Shown: positions 33,830 through 45,534, counted from the first letter of the stretch. The stretch is 64,000 nucleotides of DNA from Gymnothorax reevesii (GCA_029721435.1 CM056576.1:75967876-76031875); one strand, 5' to 3'. Notes: a model not told the origin generated them from the letters alone. A program made the numbers and translations.

Positions 33830-34282
33830 GGCCTCAGAGCACTGTAATACGCAGCAGAGTCAGACAGCTGCACCCTCTGTATTGTTAAAGGTACAGTGCT
33901 TGAGGTTTTGTTGAGATGAGCATCAAATCTCTCCTTGAATTCTGGTGCATTGTTTTTTTGAGCCATATACTGTAGATCTTGTCTCAACATGAACTTAGGG
34001 AATCCATTTGGTTACTGTATGTACCAAAATAGAAATGGCTGTGCACTGCTTGTGCTATATTTGCAGTCAAGTGTCACTGACTCTCTTTCAAGAGCAATCT
34101 TATCGCTGTTGGACTGCGTCACGGTGTCTTCAGCTCTGCATTCTGAAAAAAAGAATTCAGAAATTTTCATAGCACAAAACAAACATCACTTGCATGGAAT
34201 GAATGAACGAATAAAATAAAAATAAAATCTTACCAAAGCTGTAGATACCAAACATAAAAAGAATATGGATCTCAATGTCCAT
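33830..34282 (-). pseudogene. TRAV: T-cell receptor alpha/delta V segment, pseudogene 1
   Basis: Leader exon 34234-34282 (MDIEIHILFMFG... with GTAAGA donor), intron, V exon 33830-34142 (TTTTTTCAG acceptor). The V domain shows the first conserved Cys (LDCKYS), the conserved Trp (FWYIQ), the FR3 pattern VPLTIQRVQLSDSAAYY and the AL-RP end before the RSS. Two lesions: a stop codon just after WYIQ (34012-34014) and the second conserved Cys changed to Ser (YYSAL). The ending and the 23-type RSS fit teleost alpha-chain V segments; delta is possible. It cannot encode a normal receptor chain. Confidence 0.85.
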
Positions 34283-34598
34283 TGCAACACTCCAAAATAA
34301 GTTGAATTAATGATGTGAACAAGTATAATCCAACGAAAAGCAAGAAAGACTTTGAGAATGAGGCATGAAGCAATGAACTATTGAGACTGCAGAGGATTTC
34401 CTCTGGTTTTAGTGGACTGGTACCATAGTGTTAGGCTTCAAGAGGAGGAGCTTACGTTAGTCTTGGACCAAAGGTTTCAATTTTGGTAAATTTGTCTCAT
34501 ACTAAACAAATACAGGAGGCGGCCAGATATCAGATGCGCCCGTGAAAAATGGCTTTTACAACAAAGTGTCTGAACCACAGTTCCAAAACCATCTACAT

Positions 34599-34802
34599 CA
34601 GGGGTCCTCAATCTTTCCCAGAAAGGGTCGGTGTGGGTGCAGGCTTTCATTGCAACCAAGCATTTACACACCTGATGCTATTAATCAACCCCTGGACTGC
34701 TTACGAATAAGCTTGATTAGTAGCATCAGGTGCATAGCTGGTTGGTTGCAATGAAAGCCTGCACCCACACCGGCCCTTTGAGGGAAAGATTGGGGACCCC
34801 TG
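34599..34802. mobile_element. hAT-type MITE, second copy
   Basis: Same family as 2612-2815: starts CAGGGGTCCTCAATCTTTCC, ends with the inverted ...GGGGACCCCTG, with a palindromic body. The expected 8-bp duplication is not clear; only the first four bases, ATCT, match on both sides. Confidence 0.8.
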
Positions 34803-34810
34803 ATCTTGTA

Positions 34811-36212
34811 CATCTACACTACTGATTCCCATTTATTACCCGAGGCCAAAGTATGGCCATCGAGTACTGCAAAGGCCTTGCGTCCGTCTGTCTGTCCATC
34901 TGTGTAGACAATAACTCCTTTCCTATTAATCTCAGTTTAATGAAATTCAAAGGGACTGTTCTTGGGACATATAGCTTGGACAAGTTTGAAAATGGGTAAC
35001 CTTGACCTACTTTAAGGGGTCAGAAGGTCACATTCTTTGTAAACACTGTTTCCTTGATTACATCCACTATTTTTGTTGTCACCATTTAAAATTTACAGCA
35101 TGTATGTTCTGGATAATCAGCTTGTAGAACATTAAAGGTGGATGACCTTGACCTGGTTAATGGGGTCAAAAGGTCCCATTGTTTCTGAACAGTGTTACTT
35201 TCATTACGCCTTTGCACTACCATGACATTTTTTGGTGTAGCCATGTCAAATTCATAAGGTGAACTCACTGCATAATCAAGTTGGATGACATGGAAGCTAC
35301 ATGGCCTTCACCTACTTTAAATATCTTCTAATAACAATTTCATGTTGCAACATTATCAACCAAACAGTTCAGTCACGTTTAACATAACATCGAATTTTGA
35401 TGACTGCGCATCATGTCAAACTTCATATTCAGAATGCCAAACGATGTAAAGTCCCAGTTGTCCTGTTCCACTGTAGATTGTGACTTTGACATGGTCGCAT
35501 TACAAGAAACACAGTATTTTTTTGGAAAAATACGACCCAGTCAAAGAATGTCATTTTGTGGCAAATTGAAGGCACTACATGAGTCTCTTTGGATATAGTG
35601 TGTTTTTTTTTTTCTAACCTGCTACATTCAATGAGTGAGGCTTCACATCTGAGTGCTTTCACTTGCCAATGAACATTATATAACATGAACAACTTTTTCA
35701 AATACTCTAAAACTGCTAAATACAGTGTGTATAGGTGCACTTCTCAGTGTTTAAACTGCTTATTTCTAGTGTTATGACAGTGTAGGGAAAGATTTGCATT
35801 CTGTTTTTCAACCTGATACTGATAACAGAGCTTCAAACAATGCCAACAGGTTGAAGTGCAGTGGTCAATTCTTTTAAATTCCATAAGTTTTCTCCTTAGA
35901 TATGTGACTTAGGGAAATATTTTACCTTTAGTCAGGGAATCGTCCATAGACATTGCATAAAACCCCTCAAATGTTTTCCAAAGGTGAGAGTGTTTATTTA
36001 GCACTTTGCTGCATATCAGTGTATATTAATTAAATGCACATGTAATGGAATATAATGGGAAGACCTGAGGGAAATATCCCATAAAGATGTCTTATGCAAC
36101 TGTCCACAGCACTGCAATAACTGACCACAGAGCATTGCTTCATTTTGCGTAGTGAGCCTGCAAAATCTCAGCTAGCGGACTGTAACTCTATCCATTACTT
36201 TAAATATTTGCA
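34811..36212. other. Non-coding stretch with a dispersed repeat at 34845-35170
   Basis: The left part has CCGTCTGTCTGTCC and two GACCTTGACCT-type stretches, related to the repeat at 29285-29500. The rest is AT-rich without a recognisable gene; a 103-codon minus-strand frame (35429-35740) has no visible domain. Confidence 0.35.
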
Positions 36213-36217
36213 CAGGG
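36213..36217. repeat. Target duplication CAGGG, left
   Basis: Identical to 44234-44238 on the other side of the BEL/Pao element. Confidence 0.95.
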
Positions 36218-37206
36218 TGTACAAAAGGCTGTGGGCTTATGTATTTTTTGTGTTACCAGTCCTTAGTTTTCTCCTATAACGGGTATTGGACTTTTATTGG
36301 ACTTTTATTTTGGAAGCGCCTGCATCATTAGTAGTGGACCGCGTACCTTGTTTGTCTTAGATATCGGCGCATTTTTCCAGTCAGTGGTGGTCTATGTGTT
36401 CGAGCATTTGATACTTACCAGTCGCTAGTTTGAAGAAGTGTGCGTTATCTGACCAAAGTAAGTTTCGTTTATTGTTTTACTGTTCATAACTTGAAGAGAT
36501 GAATGTATGAATCTGTTTATTAGGTTTATCAGACGAATGATCTACCTTAAGTTTCCACTGTTATATCGAGTGAAAGAAACATTAGCGTCCTCATAACTGG
36601 AAGAAATTAGCCTGCTAATTCCCGAGTGAATTCGTTGTTACGTTCGCGCACTGAATTCTAGTCTTTGATAACATGGTGTGTTCCCTGTTAATGTGTTTAT
36701 TATAATGGCTACATGCCGCAGGGTATTTGTGATGTGCTGTGCCGCGAGTGCAAGCTAACTAGCGCCTGTGTACCGAATATATAGATACGCCCGGTTATAC
36801 GGAACATTACCTCTCCCGTAATCAGTTAGCCTATGCGTCACTGCTAAAGTTACAGGCTACGATAATGCGCTGTAATGGTGTATTATTCAGTTAATTAATA
36901 GGTTGATTGATGAATGTTACACTACCTTGTACTCACTATTTTCTCCTTTTCTGTTTTATTGTAGAAACCACACACACATTCACCCACCCGAGTACATTCT
37001 GCTACTCCGATCTATATCTATGGAAGCCTTTCAATACAAGTTTTTGATAACAAATCCTTGCCTCATCATTGGCTTCTCCTTGTCAACACCTGCTCCTGGG
37101 AAATTCTGGCTTTAAGTAGTGTTCTGGCCGACACTCCAGTTTGTGTGCGGTGGAAATCCCGAACAATCTTCATACAGTCCTAACCATCTGAATCTCCTCA
37201 CCCACA
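36218..37206 (+). repeat. 5' LTR of the BEL/Pao element
   Basis: Starts TGTACAAAAGGCTGTGG and ends CTCCTCACCCACA. The 70-codon open frame within it (36903-37115) is shared by the 3' LTR and is not a gene. Confidence 0.95.
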
Positions 37207-37210
37207 TTAA

Positions 37211-37227
37211 TGGTCCTTCGAGCCGGA
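37211..37227 (+). promoter_or_regulatory. Primer-binding site, tRNA-Tyr type
   Basis: TGGTCCTTCGAGCCGGA begins 4 bp after the 5' LTR. It is complementary to the 3' end of eukaryotic tRNA-Tyr including CCA, which would prime minus-strand synthesis. Confidence 0.8.
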
Positions 37228-37248
37228 GTTACATCGCACTCAATCTAG

Positions 37249-39037
37249 ATGAAGATGGATGTCCAGGAGTCTGAAGCCCATGGCGCACGGCCGCGGCGCA
37301 TCACACGCCCACCTGCTCGTTTTGAAGACTATGAAGTTGCCTTTGGATCCCGTAGACCTGGAGCTGGAATGCAGCTGACGACTCCCACACAGGAAGCGGC
37401 TAAGAAGACCGCCTCCACCTCTCTGTACCCAACCCCACTCCACCCGCAGCTGAGCTGGGATGCCCTCCTTGGGGAAAACGACACATGGCACGTATCCAAA
37501 CGTCTGCTGCATGATAGAGAGGGGCAGCTAGCCCACAAGCCGCCTCAAGATGGGGAAGAAGAGAGGTCCCGTGATTACCGAAACCCTTATTACAGCCCAC
37601 GCCAGCAAACCTCCCAAGCTGCGGACTTCAGAAAAGAGTTAGAAGAGATCCAGCATGAGCGGCGCCTGCTTTAACAGCAGCAGGAGCATGTATCAGCTGA
37701 CCTGGCGGAATCAAAGGCCATTTATGCAGATATGAAGCAACTGATGAGGAGTACATGCAGCATCCAGCATAGTCAAGACATGTATGCCAGTGACTTACAT
37801 ACAACAAACAATGAGGATGAAGACTGGCCATTACCACCACCTCCGGTCTGCGAAGATGAGGCAGCACCCCTCGGCAACCAGCCAGTGATCGAACACCTCG
37901 ACAGATTGATGAGTGAGCTTCAGATAATTAAGAATGAGACTGTCAGCCAAAGCGAGGCGGCAGCCAGCAGGTCAGCTGCCACCGCCAGTGGCATCAGCCC
38001 ATGAGCCTCCCAGGGCTAACCGCCGTGCTGGCGCGGCCAGTTACCCGCCACTGCCACCACAACGCCCTGCCTGGTCTCCCTTTGCTCCGCCTCCTCGGGT
38101 GCTCACCTCCACACCCTATGGCAAGCCACTGAACACTCCAGCTCCCCGCCCACCACAGCCTGATCACTCATCTTCACCTCAGTGCCCTCTCTACCCGCCG
38201 GCAGCGCCATCATTGTACCCGCCACCGCCCAGTCAGTACACGAGCCATGATTCAGCTTACCGTGGCCCTCGTCCAACCATCCCCAACTTATCTCACAGAG
38301 ACCCTGGTGAGTTCGCTCACCTCAGGATTGCCTTAGAGAACTTGTTACCTCCTGACAGTTCTGAACTGTTCAAGTATCAAGTGTTAACAGACCACCTCAA
38401 GCTAGAGGAGGCTCGGCTGATAGCTGATGCTTACCTTCACTCTCAGACTCCCTTTACAGACACAATGCTAGCCTTGAATGAGAAGTTTGGACAGCCACAC
38501 CAGTTAGCCTTAAGGAGAATTGCCACAGTAATGGACTCACCTGACATCAGGCGAGGAGACGTGGCTGCCTTCGAGAAATTCTCACTTCAGTTTCAGGCAT
38601 TAGTGGGGATGTTAAAGACACTTGGCCCGGATGGAGACGTGGAGCTACAGTGCGGATCTCATGTCGCTCGCCTGCTCAGTAAGTTACCCTCTGAACAGCG
38701 TGCTGAGTTCCGCAGATGCATGTTCAGTCAGTTTCGAAACAACTACACCCTCTACGACCTAGCCCATTGGCTGATGTACGAGTCCTGGTGTCAAGACTTC
38801 GATGGCCAGCTCTCCTCCAAAGGGGTGAAAGACAAGCAGAATAACCCAAAGCTTGACCCACGATCAGGGAAACGTCCTGTCACGGTGCTACATGGATCCG
38901 ACAGCATGGGGAAAGAAGTGAAAGAACCAGGTAGCCCCTCCACAAAAGTCAAGCCATCACCATACTGTGCCTTTTGTGATAACCGGGAACATCATCTTAG
39001 CCAGTGTGCTGCCATCAGCAGACTCAGCAAAGACTAA
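37249..39037 (+). pseudogene. BEL/Pao gag region, interrupted
   Basis: From ATG 37249 the frame runs to a TAA at 37672-37674, continues in the same frame to 38004, and must then shift by one base to the frame 37934-39037, which stops at TAA 39035-39037. The N-terminal part has a long charged and helical stretch. A proline-rich linker (about 38030-38270) follows, then a capsid-like region with FAHLRIALENLL, and a first Cys/His motif YCAFCDNREHHLSQC. The next zinc knuckle lies after the stop. The lesions suggest that this copy cannot make full-length Gag. Confidence 0.85.
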
Positions 39038-39085
39038 CTGTCTGAGTGGATAAAGGACAACAAAAGGTGCTGGCGTTGCGCTTGC

Positions 39086-42000
39086 ATGCACCAAGCTGCA
39101 CAGTGCAACCTTAAGAAGCCTTGTAAACTGTGCCAAGGTCGCCACCCACAAGTTCTTCACGACGTCAACAGCAGACCACTGAAAGCAACAACACAAGCAG
39201 TGGCGTCTCAGGATGGAGGTGAAGGCTCCACTCGAGTGTTGTACCTAGACCGACCAACAGAGGGCAGCAGAATCCTGCTTAAAGTTGTTCCAGTGTCCCT
39301 TTTCCATGGTAGCCACACCCTCAATACCTTTGCAGTATTAGATGACGGGTCAGAGAGAACGATGTTGCTGCCGTCTGCAGCTCAGAAACTAGGTCTCATT
39401 GGCACCCCTGAAAGCCTGTCGCTGCGCACCATCAGACAGGATGTGCAAACCCTCAGTGGCAGCTGTGTGTCCTTTACCATCGCACCTATAGCTAACCCAA
39501 AGACTCGGTATCAAATCACCAGTGCCTTCACTGCAGCCCACATCGACCTCACCGATCACACGTATCCAATGGAATCACTTCAGAAGAAGTACAAGCATTT
39601 GTGCGGCCTGCCCCTCCAGCCATTCAAGAGGATAAAGCCACTCCTGCTTATAGGCAGTGACCATCCACACCTCATTACCCCTACTGCGCCTGTGCGTCTG
39701 GGGCCTCCTGGTGGTCCTGCTGCTGTCCACACCCGCCTGGGTTGGACCCTCCAGGGCCCCTCCAGTGTCATCTGCCAGTTAAACAGTCCACAGCAGTGCC
39801 TGCTCACCTCCATCCCGCCTCAGGAGAGTGAGCTGATGAGACATGTAGAGAGACTCTGGCAAGCCGACGTTATTGCCCTGCGGAGCAGCAAAGTAGTAAC
39901 CCGCTCCAAGCAGGATAATTTAGCTGTTAGCCTGTTAGAAGAGAGGACAACTCGTATAGAGATTGATGGTGTGAGGCGCTATGCAACTCCTCTGCTGCGC
40001 CGCAAAAATATGCCGTGCCTCAAAGCCAGCCCTGATGCTGTCATGCCTAGCCTAAGGGGAGTCGAAAGAAGACTCCAGCGAGATCCAGAGAGAGCCGAGA
40101 TATACCAAGCAGAGATTGAGAAGCTGATCCGGGCAGGGGCAATCGTCAAGGTTGACCCATCTGAGCTAAACCGGGGAGACGAGGCCTGGTATATACCCCA
40201 CCACCTAGTAAGCCATAACGGTAAACACCGCCTCGTGTTCAATTGCTCATTTCAGTATCGGGGCCAGAATCTAAATGACTACCTCTTACCTGGCCCTACC
40301 CTTGGGGCATCGCTGCTGGGGGTCCTTCTCCGATTCCGTGAGCATGACGTGGCTGTGAGTGGAGACATAAAGAGCATGTTCCACCAGGTACGCCTACTTC
40401 AAGAAGACCGCCCTCTCCTACGCTTTGTCTGGCGTGACCTGCGACAGGACAGGCCGGCTGCAGTCTACGAATGGCAAGTACTTCCATTCGGTACGACATG
40501 TAGCCCCTGCTGTGCTACATTCGCCCTGCAGCGCCACACGAAGGACAACAGCCAGCCAGACGACGAGGTGAGGACGTCTGTGGAAAGATGCTTTTATGTT
40601 GACAATTGCCTCCAGAGCCTGGCATCCACCGATGCGGCGAGAGACCTGGTTGACAAGCTCCGAACCCTACTGTCCTCCGCTGGTTTTGTGCTTCGCCAGT
40701 GGGCAAGTAATGTACCCAGCGTCATCAGCCACCTCCCAGAGGACACCAGATCCCGGAGCGCAGAGCTCTGGCTCGCACAAGATAAGTCAGACAGTCCTGA
40801 GCCAACATTAGGCCTCAGCTGGCACTTCACCACCGACACGTTGAGCTACCAACATCGTCCAGTACATTATGGAGAGCCCACTATGCGCAATATCTACAAA
40901 GTACTCGCCAGTCAATACGACCCTTTAGGCTTCATCCTGCCATACACCACAAGGGCTAAGATGCTGGTGAGGTGCCTTTGGGAGAAGCATCGAGGCTGGG
41001 ATGACCCTCAGCTACCCCCAGACCTCCTACAGCAGTGGAAAGACTGGGAGGAAGAGCTGCACTACCTCCCTCAAGTTGGTTTCTCCCGTCCATACTTACC
41101 GAAGGATGTAGCCATCTCAGTCAGGGGAAGGGAGCTTCACATCTTCTGTGATGCGTCCGAACAGGCCTATGGGGCAGTGGCATACCTGAGGACTGTGGGA
41201 GATGACAGCACCACACACCTAGCCTTCGTCATGGCTCGATCGAGGGTAGCCCCTAGACGCTTGCAGTCAATGCCACGACTGGAGCTGTGCGGTGCACTTA
41301 TTGGCGCTCAGCTCGCTAAGCTCCTCACTGAGGAGCTCACTTTGGAGATAAAGAAGACAGTTATGTGGACTGACTCTACAACAGTGCTGGCCTGGCTGCG
41401 ATCGGAATCATGCCGATTTAAAGTCTTCGTCGGCACTCGCGTTGCTGAGATCCAAGACCTAACCCAACACCATACATGGCACTATGTCGACTCAGCTCAG
41501 AATCCTGCCGACGATATAACTCGTGGCAAGACCCTGCAGGACCTCGCTAGACCCAACCGGTGGAGTAAAGGGCCCGCCTTCCTGCTCATGGAACCAGACC
41601 AGTGGCCGCGAGATCCATCCAGTTCCCAAAGAGATCCTCCAGACACCACAGAGCTTCGTAAGCCCACTTTCTGTGGTGTGACCTCAACGGCTGACGGTCA
41701 AGCCGACACAGACCTACACCAATACAGCACCTGGAAGGAACTGCTACAAGCCACTGCCCAGGAGCTCCATGGGGCAGCCTTCGAGGATGGCTGCGCTACT
41801 GCAGAGGACTACTGTCAGGCTGAGCGAATGCTCCTGAAAAGGGCTCAGCAAGAAAGTTTTACTGAAGAATTACGGCTCCTCAAAACTGGGAAACCTGTTC
41901 AACGCAGCAGCCGCCTCCTTAACCTGTCTCCAGAGCTTGACAATACTGGAGAGCTCATCAGGGTCGGTGGTCGTCTACGCCGGTCTGAAGACCTCACCTA

Positions 42001-43177
42001 CTCCAGTCTCCATCCGCTGGTGCTGGACCCCTCACATCCGGTGACCCGCCTGCTCATACAGGACTTCGACAGCCGTCTGAGACACCCAGGACCAGAACGT
42101 GTCTTTGCCGAGCTTAGACGCACATATTGGATTCTGCGGGGGAGAGAGGCGGTCCGCCGCTTCCAAAGAACCTGCACCGAATGCCGCCGCTGGAGGGCGA
42201 AACCTGCCATTCCCAAAATGGCCGACTTACCTGCAGCCCGCCTCCGTCTCTTTAAGCCGCCGTTCTATTCCACGGGTATCGACTGCTTTGGCCCATTTGA
42301 TGTCAAGGTGGGGCGGCGCCAAGAGAAGAGGTGGGGAATAATTTTTAAATGCCTCACTGTCAGGGCTGTGCACCTGGACGTCCTGACCTCCATTGATACA
42401 GACTCTTTCCTAATGGCCCTGCGTCGATTTATTGCTCGTAGGGGGACCCCTGCCGAACTCTATTCAGACCAGGGGACCAACCTCAAAGGTGGCGAGAGAG
42501 AACTGCGTGAGGGGTTCGCAGCTATGACCCCTGACCTCCAGCAGCTGCTAGCCCCACAGAAAATCCACTTCCACTTTAATCCCCCTGCTGCCCCTCACTT
42601 TGGGGGCGTGTGGGAGCGTGAGATCCGATCTGTCAAGGCTGCGCTGTATACCACAGTCGGTGCACAGCCCCTTCAGGAAGAGGCCCTACGCACAGTCCTT
42701 GTTGAAGTGGAGGGGATCATGAACTCCAAACCGCTGGGTTACGTCCCATCAGATGTTAGTGATCCAGATCCCGTGACGCCCAACTGCCTCCTGATGGGGC
42801 GGCCCGATGGGTCTTTGCCTCAGGTCGTCTACGCGAAAGAAGAGCTCCTCAGTCAGCGCAGGTGGCGGCATACACAAGTGCTTGCTGACCACTTCTGGGC
42901 CCGCTTCATCAGACTGTACTTACCCGGGCTGCAGTCTAGACAGAAGTGGCAGTCCTCTCCAGCCAACGTCACAGAGGGCTCTGTGGCAATGATCATTGAC
43001 CCCCAGCTGCCGAGGGCCTCGTGGCTTACTGGACGCATCATCAAGGTCCATCCCAGCATGGATGGGCTCATACGGTCAGCTGATGTGAAGGTTAAGGACA
43101 GAACGTATACCCGGCCAGTCGCCAGACTGGTACTCCTGCCTGCCCTTCCGGCCGAAGATGACAGCCCGTCCCCTTGA
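39086..43177 (+). CDS. BEL/Pao pol (protease, reverse transcriptase, RNase H, integrase), 1363 codons
   Basis: One long open frame in the same frame as the capsid region, cut off from it by the TAA at 39035-39037. Domains by residue from the first Met: zinc-knuckle end (1-35), aspartic protease with VLDDGSERTML near 80-90, reverse transcriptase about 340-600 (GDIKSMFHQVRL, LPFGTTCSP, catalytic YVDN near 503), RNase H about 680-810 (IFCDASEQAYGAV, MWTDSTTVLAWL), integrase about 990-1290 (HPG...TCTEC zinc motif; D in GIDCFGPF near 1065, D in YSDQGTNL near 1126, E in GGVWERE near 1176). All catalytic residues appear present. It copies element RNA into DNA and inserts it. Confidence 0.95.
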   Translation: MHQAAQCNLKKPCKLCQGRHPQVLHDVNSRPLKATTQAVASQDGGEGSTRVLYLDRPTEGSRILLKVVPVSLFHGSHTLNTFAVLDDGSERTMLLPSAAQKLGLIGTPESLSLRTIRQDVQTLSGSCVSFTIAPIANPKTRYQITSAFTAAHIDLTDHTYPMESLQKKYKHLCGLPLQPFKRIKPLLLIGSDHPHLITPTAPVRLGPPGGPAAVHTRLGWTLQGPSSVICQLNSPQQCLLTSIPPQESELMRHVERLWQADVIALRSSKVVTRSKQDNLAVSLLEERTTRIEIDGVRRYATPLLRRKNMPCLKASPDAVMPSLRGVERRLQRDPERAEIYQAEIEKLIRAGAIVKVDPSELNRGDEAWYIPHHLVSHNGKHRLVFNCSFQYRGQNLNDYLLPGPTLGASLLGVLLRFREHDVAVSGDIKSMFHQVRLLQEDRPLLRFVWRDLRQDRPAAVYEWQVLPFGTTCSPCCATFALQRHTKDNSQPDDEVRTSVERCFYVDNCLQSLASTDAARDLVDKLRTLLSSAGFVLRQWASNVPSVISHLPEDTRSRSAELWLAQDKSDSPEPTLGLSWHFTTDTLSYQHRPVHYGEPTMRNIYKVLASQYDPLGFILPYTTRAKMLVRCLWEKHRGWDDPQLPPDLLQQWKDWEEELHYLPQVGFSRPYLPKDVAISVRGRELHIFCDASEQAYGAVAYLRTVGDDSTTHLAFVMARSRVAPRRLQSMPRLELCGALIGAQLAKLLTEELTLEIKKTVMWTDSTTVLAWLRSESCRFKVFVGTRVAEIQDLTQHHTWHYVDSAQNPADDITRGKTLQDLARPNRWSKGPAFLLMEPDQWPRDPSSSQRDPPDTTELRKPTFCGVTSTADGQADTDLHQYSTWKELLQATAQELHGAAFEDGCATAEDYCQAERMLLKRAQQESFTEELRLLKTGKPVQRSSRLLNLSPELDNTGELIRVGGRLRRSEDLTYSSLHPLVLDPSHPVTRLLIQDFDSRLRHPGPERVFAELRRTYWILRGREAVRRFQRTCTECRRWRAKPAIPKMADLPAARLRLFKPPFYSTGIDCFGPFDVKVGRRQEKRWGIIFKCLTVRAVHLDVLTSIDTDSFLMALRRFIARRGTPAELYSDQGTNLKGGERELREGFAAMTPDLQQLLAPQKIHFHFNPPAAPHFGGVWEREIRSVKAALYTTVGAQPLQEEALRTVLVEVEGIMNSKPLGYVPSDVSDPDPVTPNCLLMGRPDGSLPQVVYAKEELLSQRRWRHTQVLADHFWARFIRLYLPGLQSRQKWQSSPANVTEGSVAMIIDPQLPRASWLTGRIIKVHPSMDGLIRSADVKVKDRTYTRPVARLVLLPALPAEDDSPSP

Positions 43178-43227
43178 GTGTTAGTTCAGTGCTGTGTAGC
43201 CTTTTGTTGTGGTGCAAATGTACCATA

Positions 43228-43243
43228 TACATTTGGGGGCGGC
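43228..43243 (+). other. Polypurine tract before the 3' LTR
   Basis: The G-rich run TTTGGGGGCGGC directly precedes the 3' LTR, the usual place of the plus-strand primer. Confidence 0.6.
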
Positions 43244-44233
43244 TGTACAAAAGGCTGTGGGCTTATGTATTTTTTGTGTTACCAGTCCTTAGTTTTCTCC
43301 TATAACGGGTATTGGACTTTTATTGGACTTTTATTTTGGAAGCGCCTGCATCAGTAGTAGTGGACCGCGTACCTTGTTTGTCTTAGATATCGGCGCATTT
43401 TTCCAGTCAGTGGTGGTCTATGTGTTCGAGCATTTGATACTTACCAGTCGCTAGTTTGAAGAAGTGTGCGTTATCTGACCAAAGTAAGTTTCGTTTATTG
43501 TTTTACTGTTCATAACTTGAAGAGATGAATGTATGAATCTGTTTATTAGGTTTATCAGACGAATGATCTACCTTAAGTTTCCACTGTTATATCGAGTGAA
43601 AGAAACATTAGCGTCCTCATAACTGGAAGAAATTAGCCTGCTAATTCCCGAGTGAATTCGTTGTTACGTTCGCGCACTGAATTCTAGTCTTTGATAACAT
43701 GGTGTGTTCCCTGTTAATGTGTTTATTATAATGGCTACATGCCGCAGGGTATTTGTGATGTGCTGTGCCGCGAGTGCAAGCTAACTAGCGCCTGTGTACC
43801 GAATATATAGATACGCCCGGTTATACGGAACATTACCTCTCCCGAAATCAGTTAGCCTATGCGTCACTGCTAAAGTTACAGGCTACGATAATGCGCTGTA
43901 ATGGTGTATTATTCAGTTAATTAATAGGTTGATTGATGAATGTTACACTACCTTGTACTCACTATTTTCTCCTTTTCTGTTTTATTGTAGAAACCACACA
44001 CACATTCACCCACCCGAGTACATTCTGCTACTCCGATCTATATCTATGGAAGCCTTTCAATACAAGTTTTTGATAACAAATCCTTGCCTCATCATTGTGC
44101 TTCTCCTTGTCAACACCTGCTCCTGGGAAATTCTGGCTTTAAGTAGTGTTCTGGCCGACACTCCAGTTTGTGTGTGGTGGAAATCCCGAACAATCTTCAT
44201 ACAGTCCTAACCATCTGAATCTCCTCACCCACA
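43244..44233 (+). repeat. 3' LTR of the BEL/Pao element
   Basis: 990 bp, nearly identical to 36218-37206, followed by the CAGGG duplication at 44234-44238. Confidence 0.95.
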
Positions 44234-44301
44234 CAGGGACTGTACAGTGCTATGACGAAGTATCTGATCCATGCCCAATTTCTACTTTTTTTTACTCACT
44301 T

Positions 44302-45534
44302 TGTTATGATTCTGCATTCTGCATGTCATGTTTAAGTTCTGTGCCTGGCTATGCATGTTTGATTCTGTGCTTAGTGACCACTTCATATGTCTGACTATTC
44401 TTAGGATTGTGTTTTGTGTTTTGGTAATTTAGATTTCCTGTTTATTATTTTTCATGTGTAGATCATTTAGTTTCCATGCCATGTTTTCATTTCCATGCTT
44501 TGCACTTTGTCTCCCCTGTCTTGACATGTGTGTATCTTTGCTCACGGTCCCTTGTCTTGCGTGCCTCTCATTCGGGTGATTTATTGGTTTCTGGGTTTCA
44601 ATCTTCTTTCATTATCTCGTGTTCTTCCTTCCTCTCTCTTTTACTGTCTTACTAACACATACTAACAGTTTATTGTTTTTGCTAATTACTAACCACACTA
44701 ATCTTGTATATTTTTACTAACTTTATAACATGCATTCGGGATTGTATAGCTTCACATACTAATTGACTAACGATCTCTCAGCAGTCGCTCAATTCTAATC
44801 GCCGCCTCCTTGCCTATCCCTAATTATCTCTGCTGCAAGTTTCTGTGGATTTCCACTTATACTTTGTGCTTTCCTTTTCTTTTATCTTGGCACTTTAGCA
44901 CTCCTTAACCGGAGCTGTTTTGTACTTAGGTTTGTCTTGTGATCCCTGTCTGCGTTTTGGCTACTGCCAAATTCATGTAATTAGTTTATACCTCATGTGT
45001 CTCTCCCTGGTCATTGTTCCCATTGATTGCACCTGTTCTCCCTGGCCATGTGTTTACCCCGGATGTGTATATAAGATGTCTGTTTGGTTCACACTCTCGT
45101 CAGATTGTTCTCCCTAGTTTTCTTGTGCTACGTTTCTCGCCTCGATTTCTCAGTGTTTATCTTTCTGACTGGATTGCCCGACTATCGATTTTGGTTTGCC
45201 CTTTTTGAATATTGTTGCATCTGTGAATTTTGACCTTTTTTCTGCCCGACCTTGATTTTGTGATTACTGCCCTGGTTTTGGATTCGGACTGTCCTTTGGC
45301 TTGAGTTTGCTTCTCCTCCAAACCTACGCCTGTGTACCGAACCCTTTTTGTCTGACCACGAACTTTGTTATTGGTGCCCTGGTTACGATTCTGGATTACA
45401 CCCATTGGATACTGTTTTTGGATTGTGGACTTTGTACCCTTGCCAGCTCTGTTGGGGGGTTTCCCCCTTCAGAAATAAAGCCTCCTTTTTGCATTTATCT
45501 GGTTGTCGCTATTGGCTCATTTCGTAATTCCCAA
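44302..45534 (+). mobile_element. Solo LTR (1233 bp) inside the Tc1-like left end
   Basis: Starts TGTTATGATTCTGCATTCTG and ends ATTTCGTAATTCCCAA, with CACTT on both sides (44297-44301 and 45535-45539) and an AATAAA at about 45475. The interrupted Tc1 inverted repeat reads through when it is removed. The start resembles that of the 591-bp LTR in the palindrome (TGTTATGATTCTG), suggesting related families. Confidence 0.75.

Larger units (their letters stand above)
36218..44233 (+). mobile_element. BEL/Pao LTR retrotransposon, full length (8.0 kb)
   Basis: LTRs of 989 and 990 bp (TGTACAAAAGG...CACCCACA), 5-bp target duplication CAGGG, primer-binding site, gag, pol and a purine-rich tract are all in place. 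By eye the LTRs differ at only about three substitutions and one indel, so insertion was recent. The internal frame is nonetheless broken by two stops and one frameshift in the gag part. The order protease-reverse transcriptase-RNase H-integrase and the YVDN active site are typical of BEL/Pao. Confidence 0.95.

Noticed and set aside
36903..37115. Small gene in the BEL/Pao LTR (also 43929-44210)
   Set aside because: Present in both LTRs and changed in length by a single-base indel between them; no conserved coding character.
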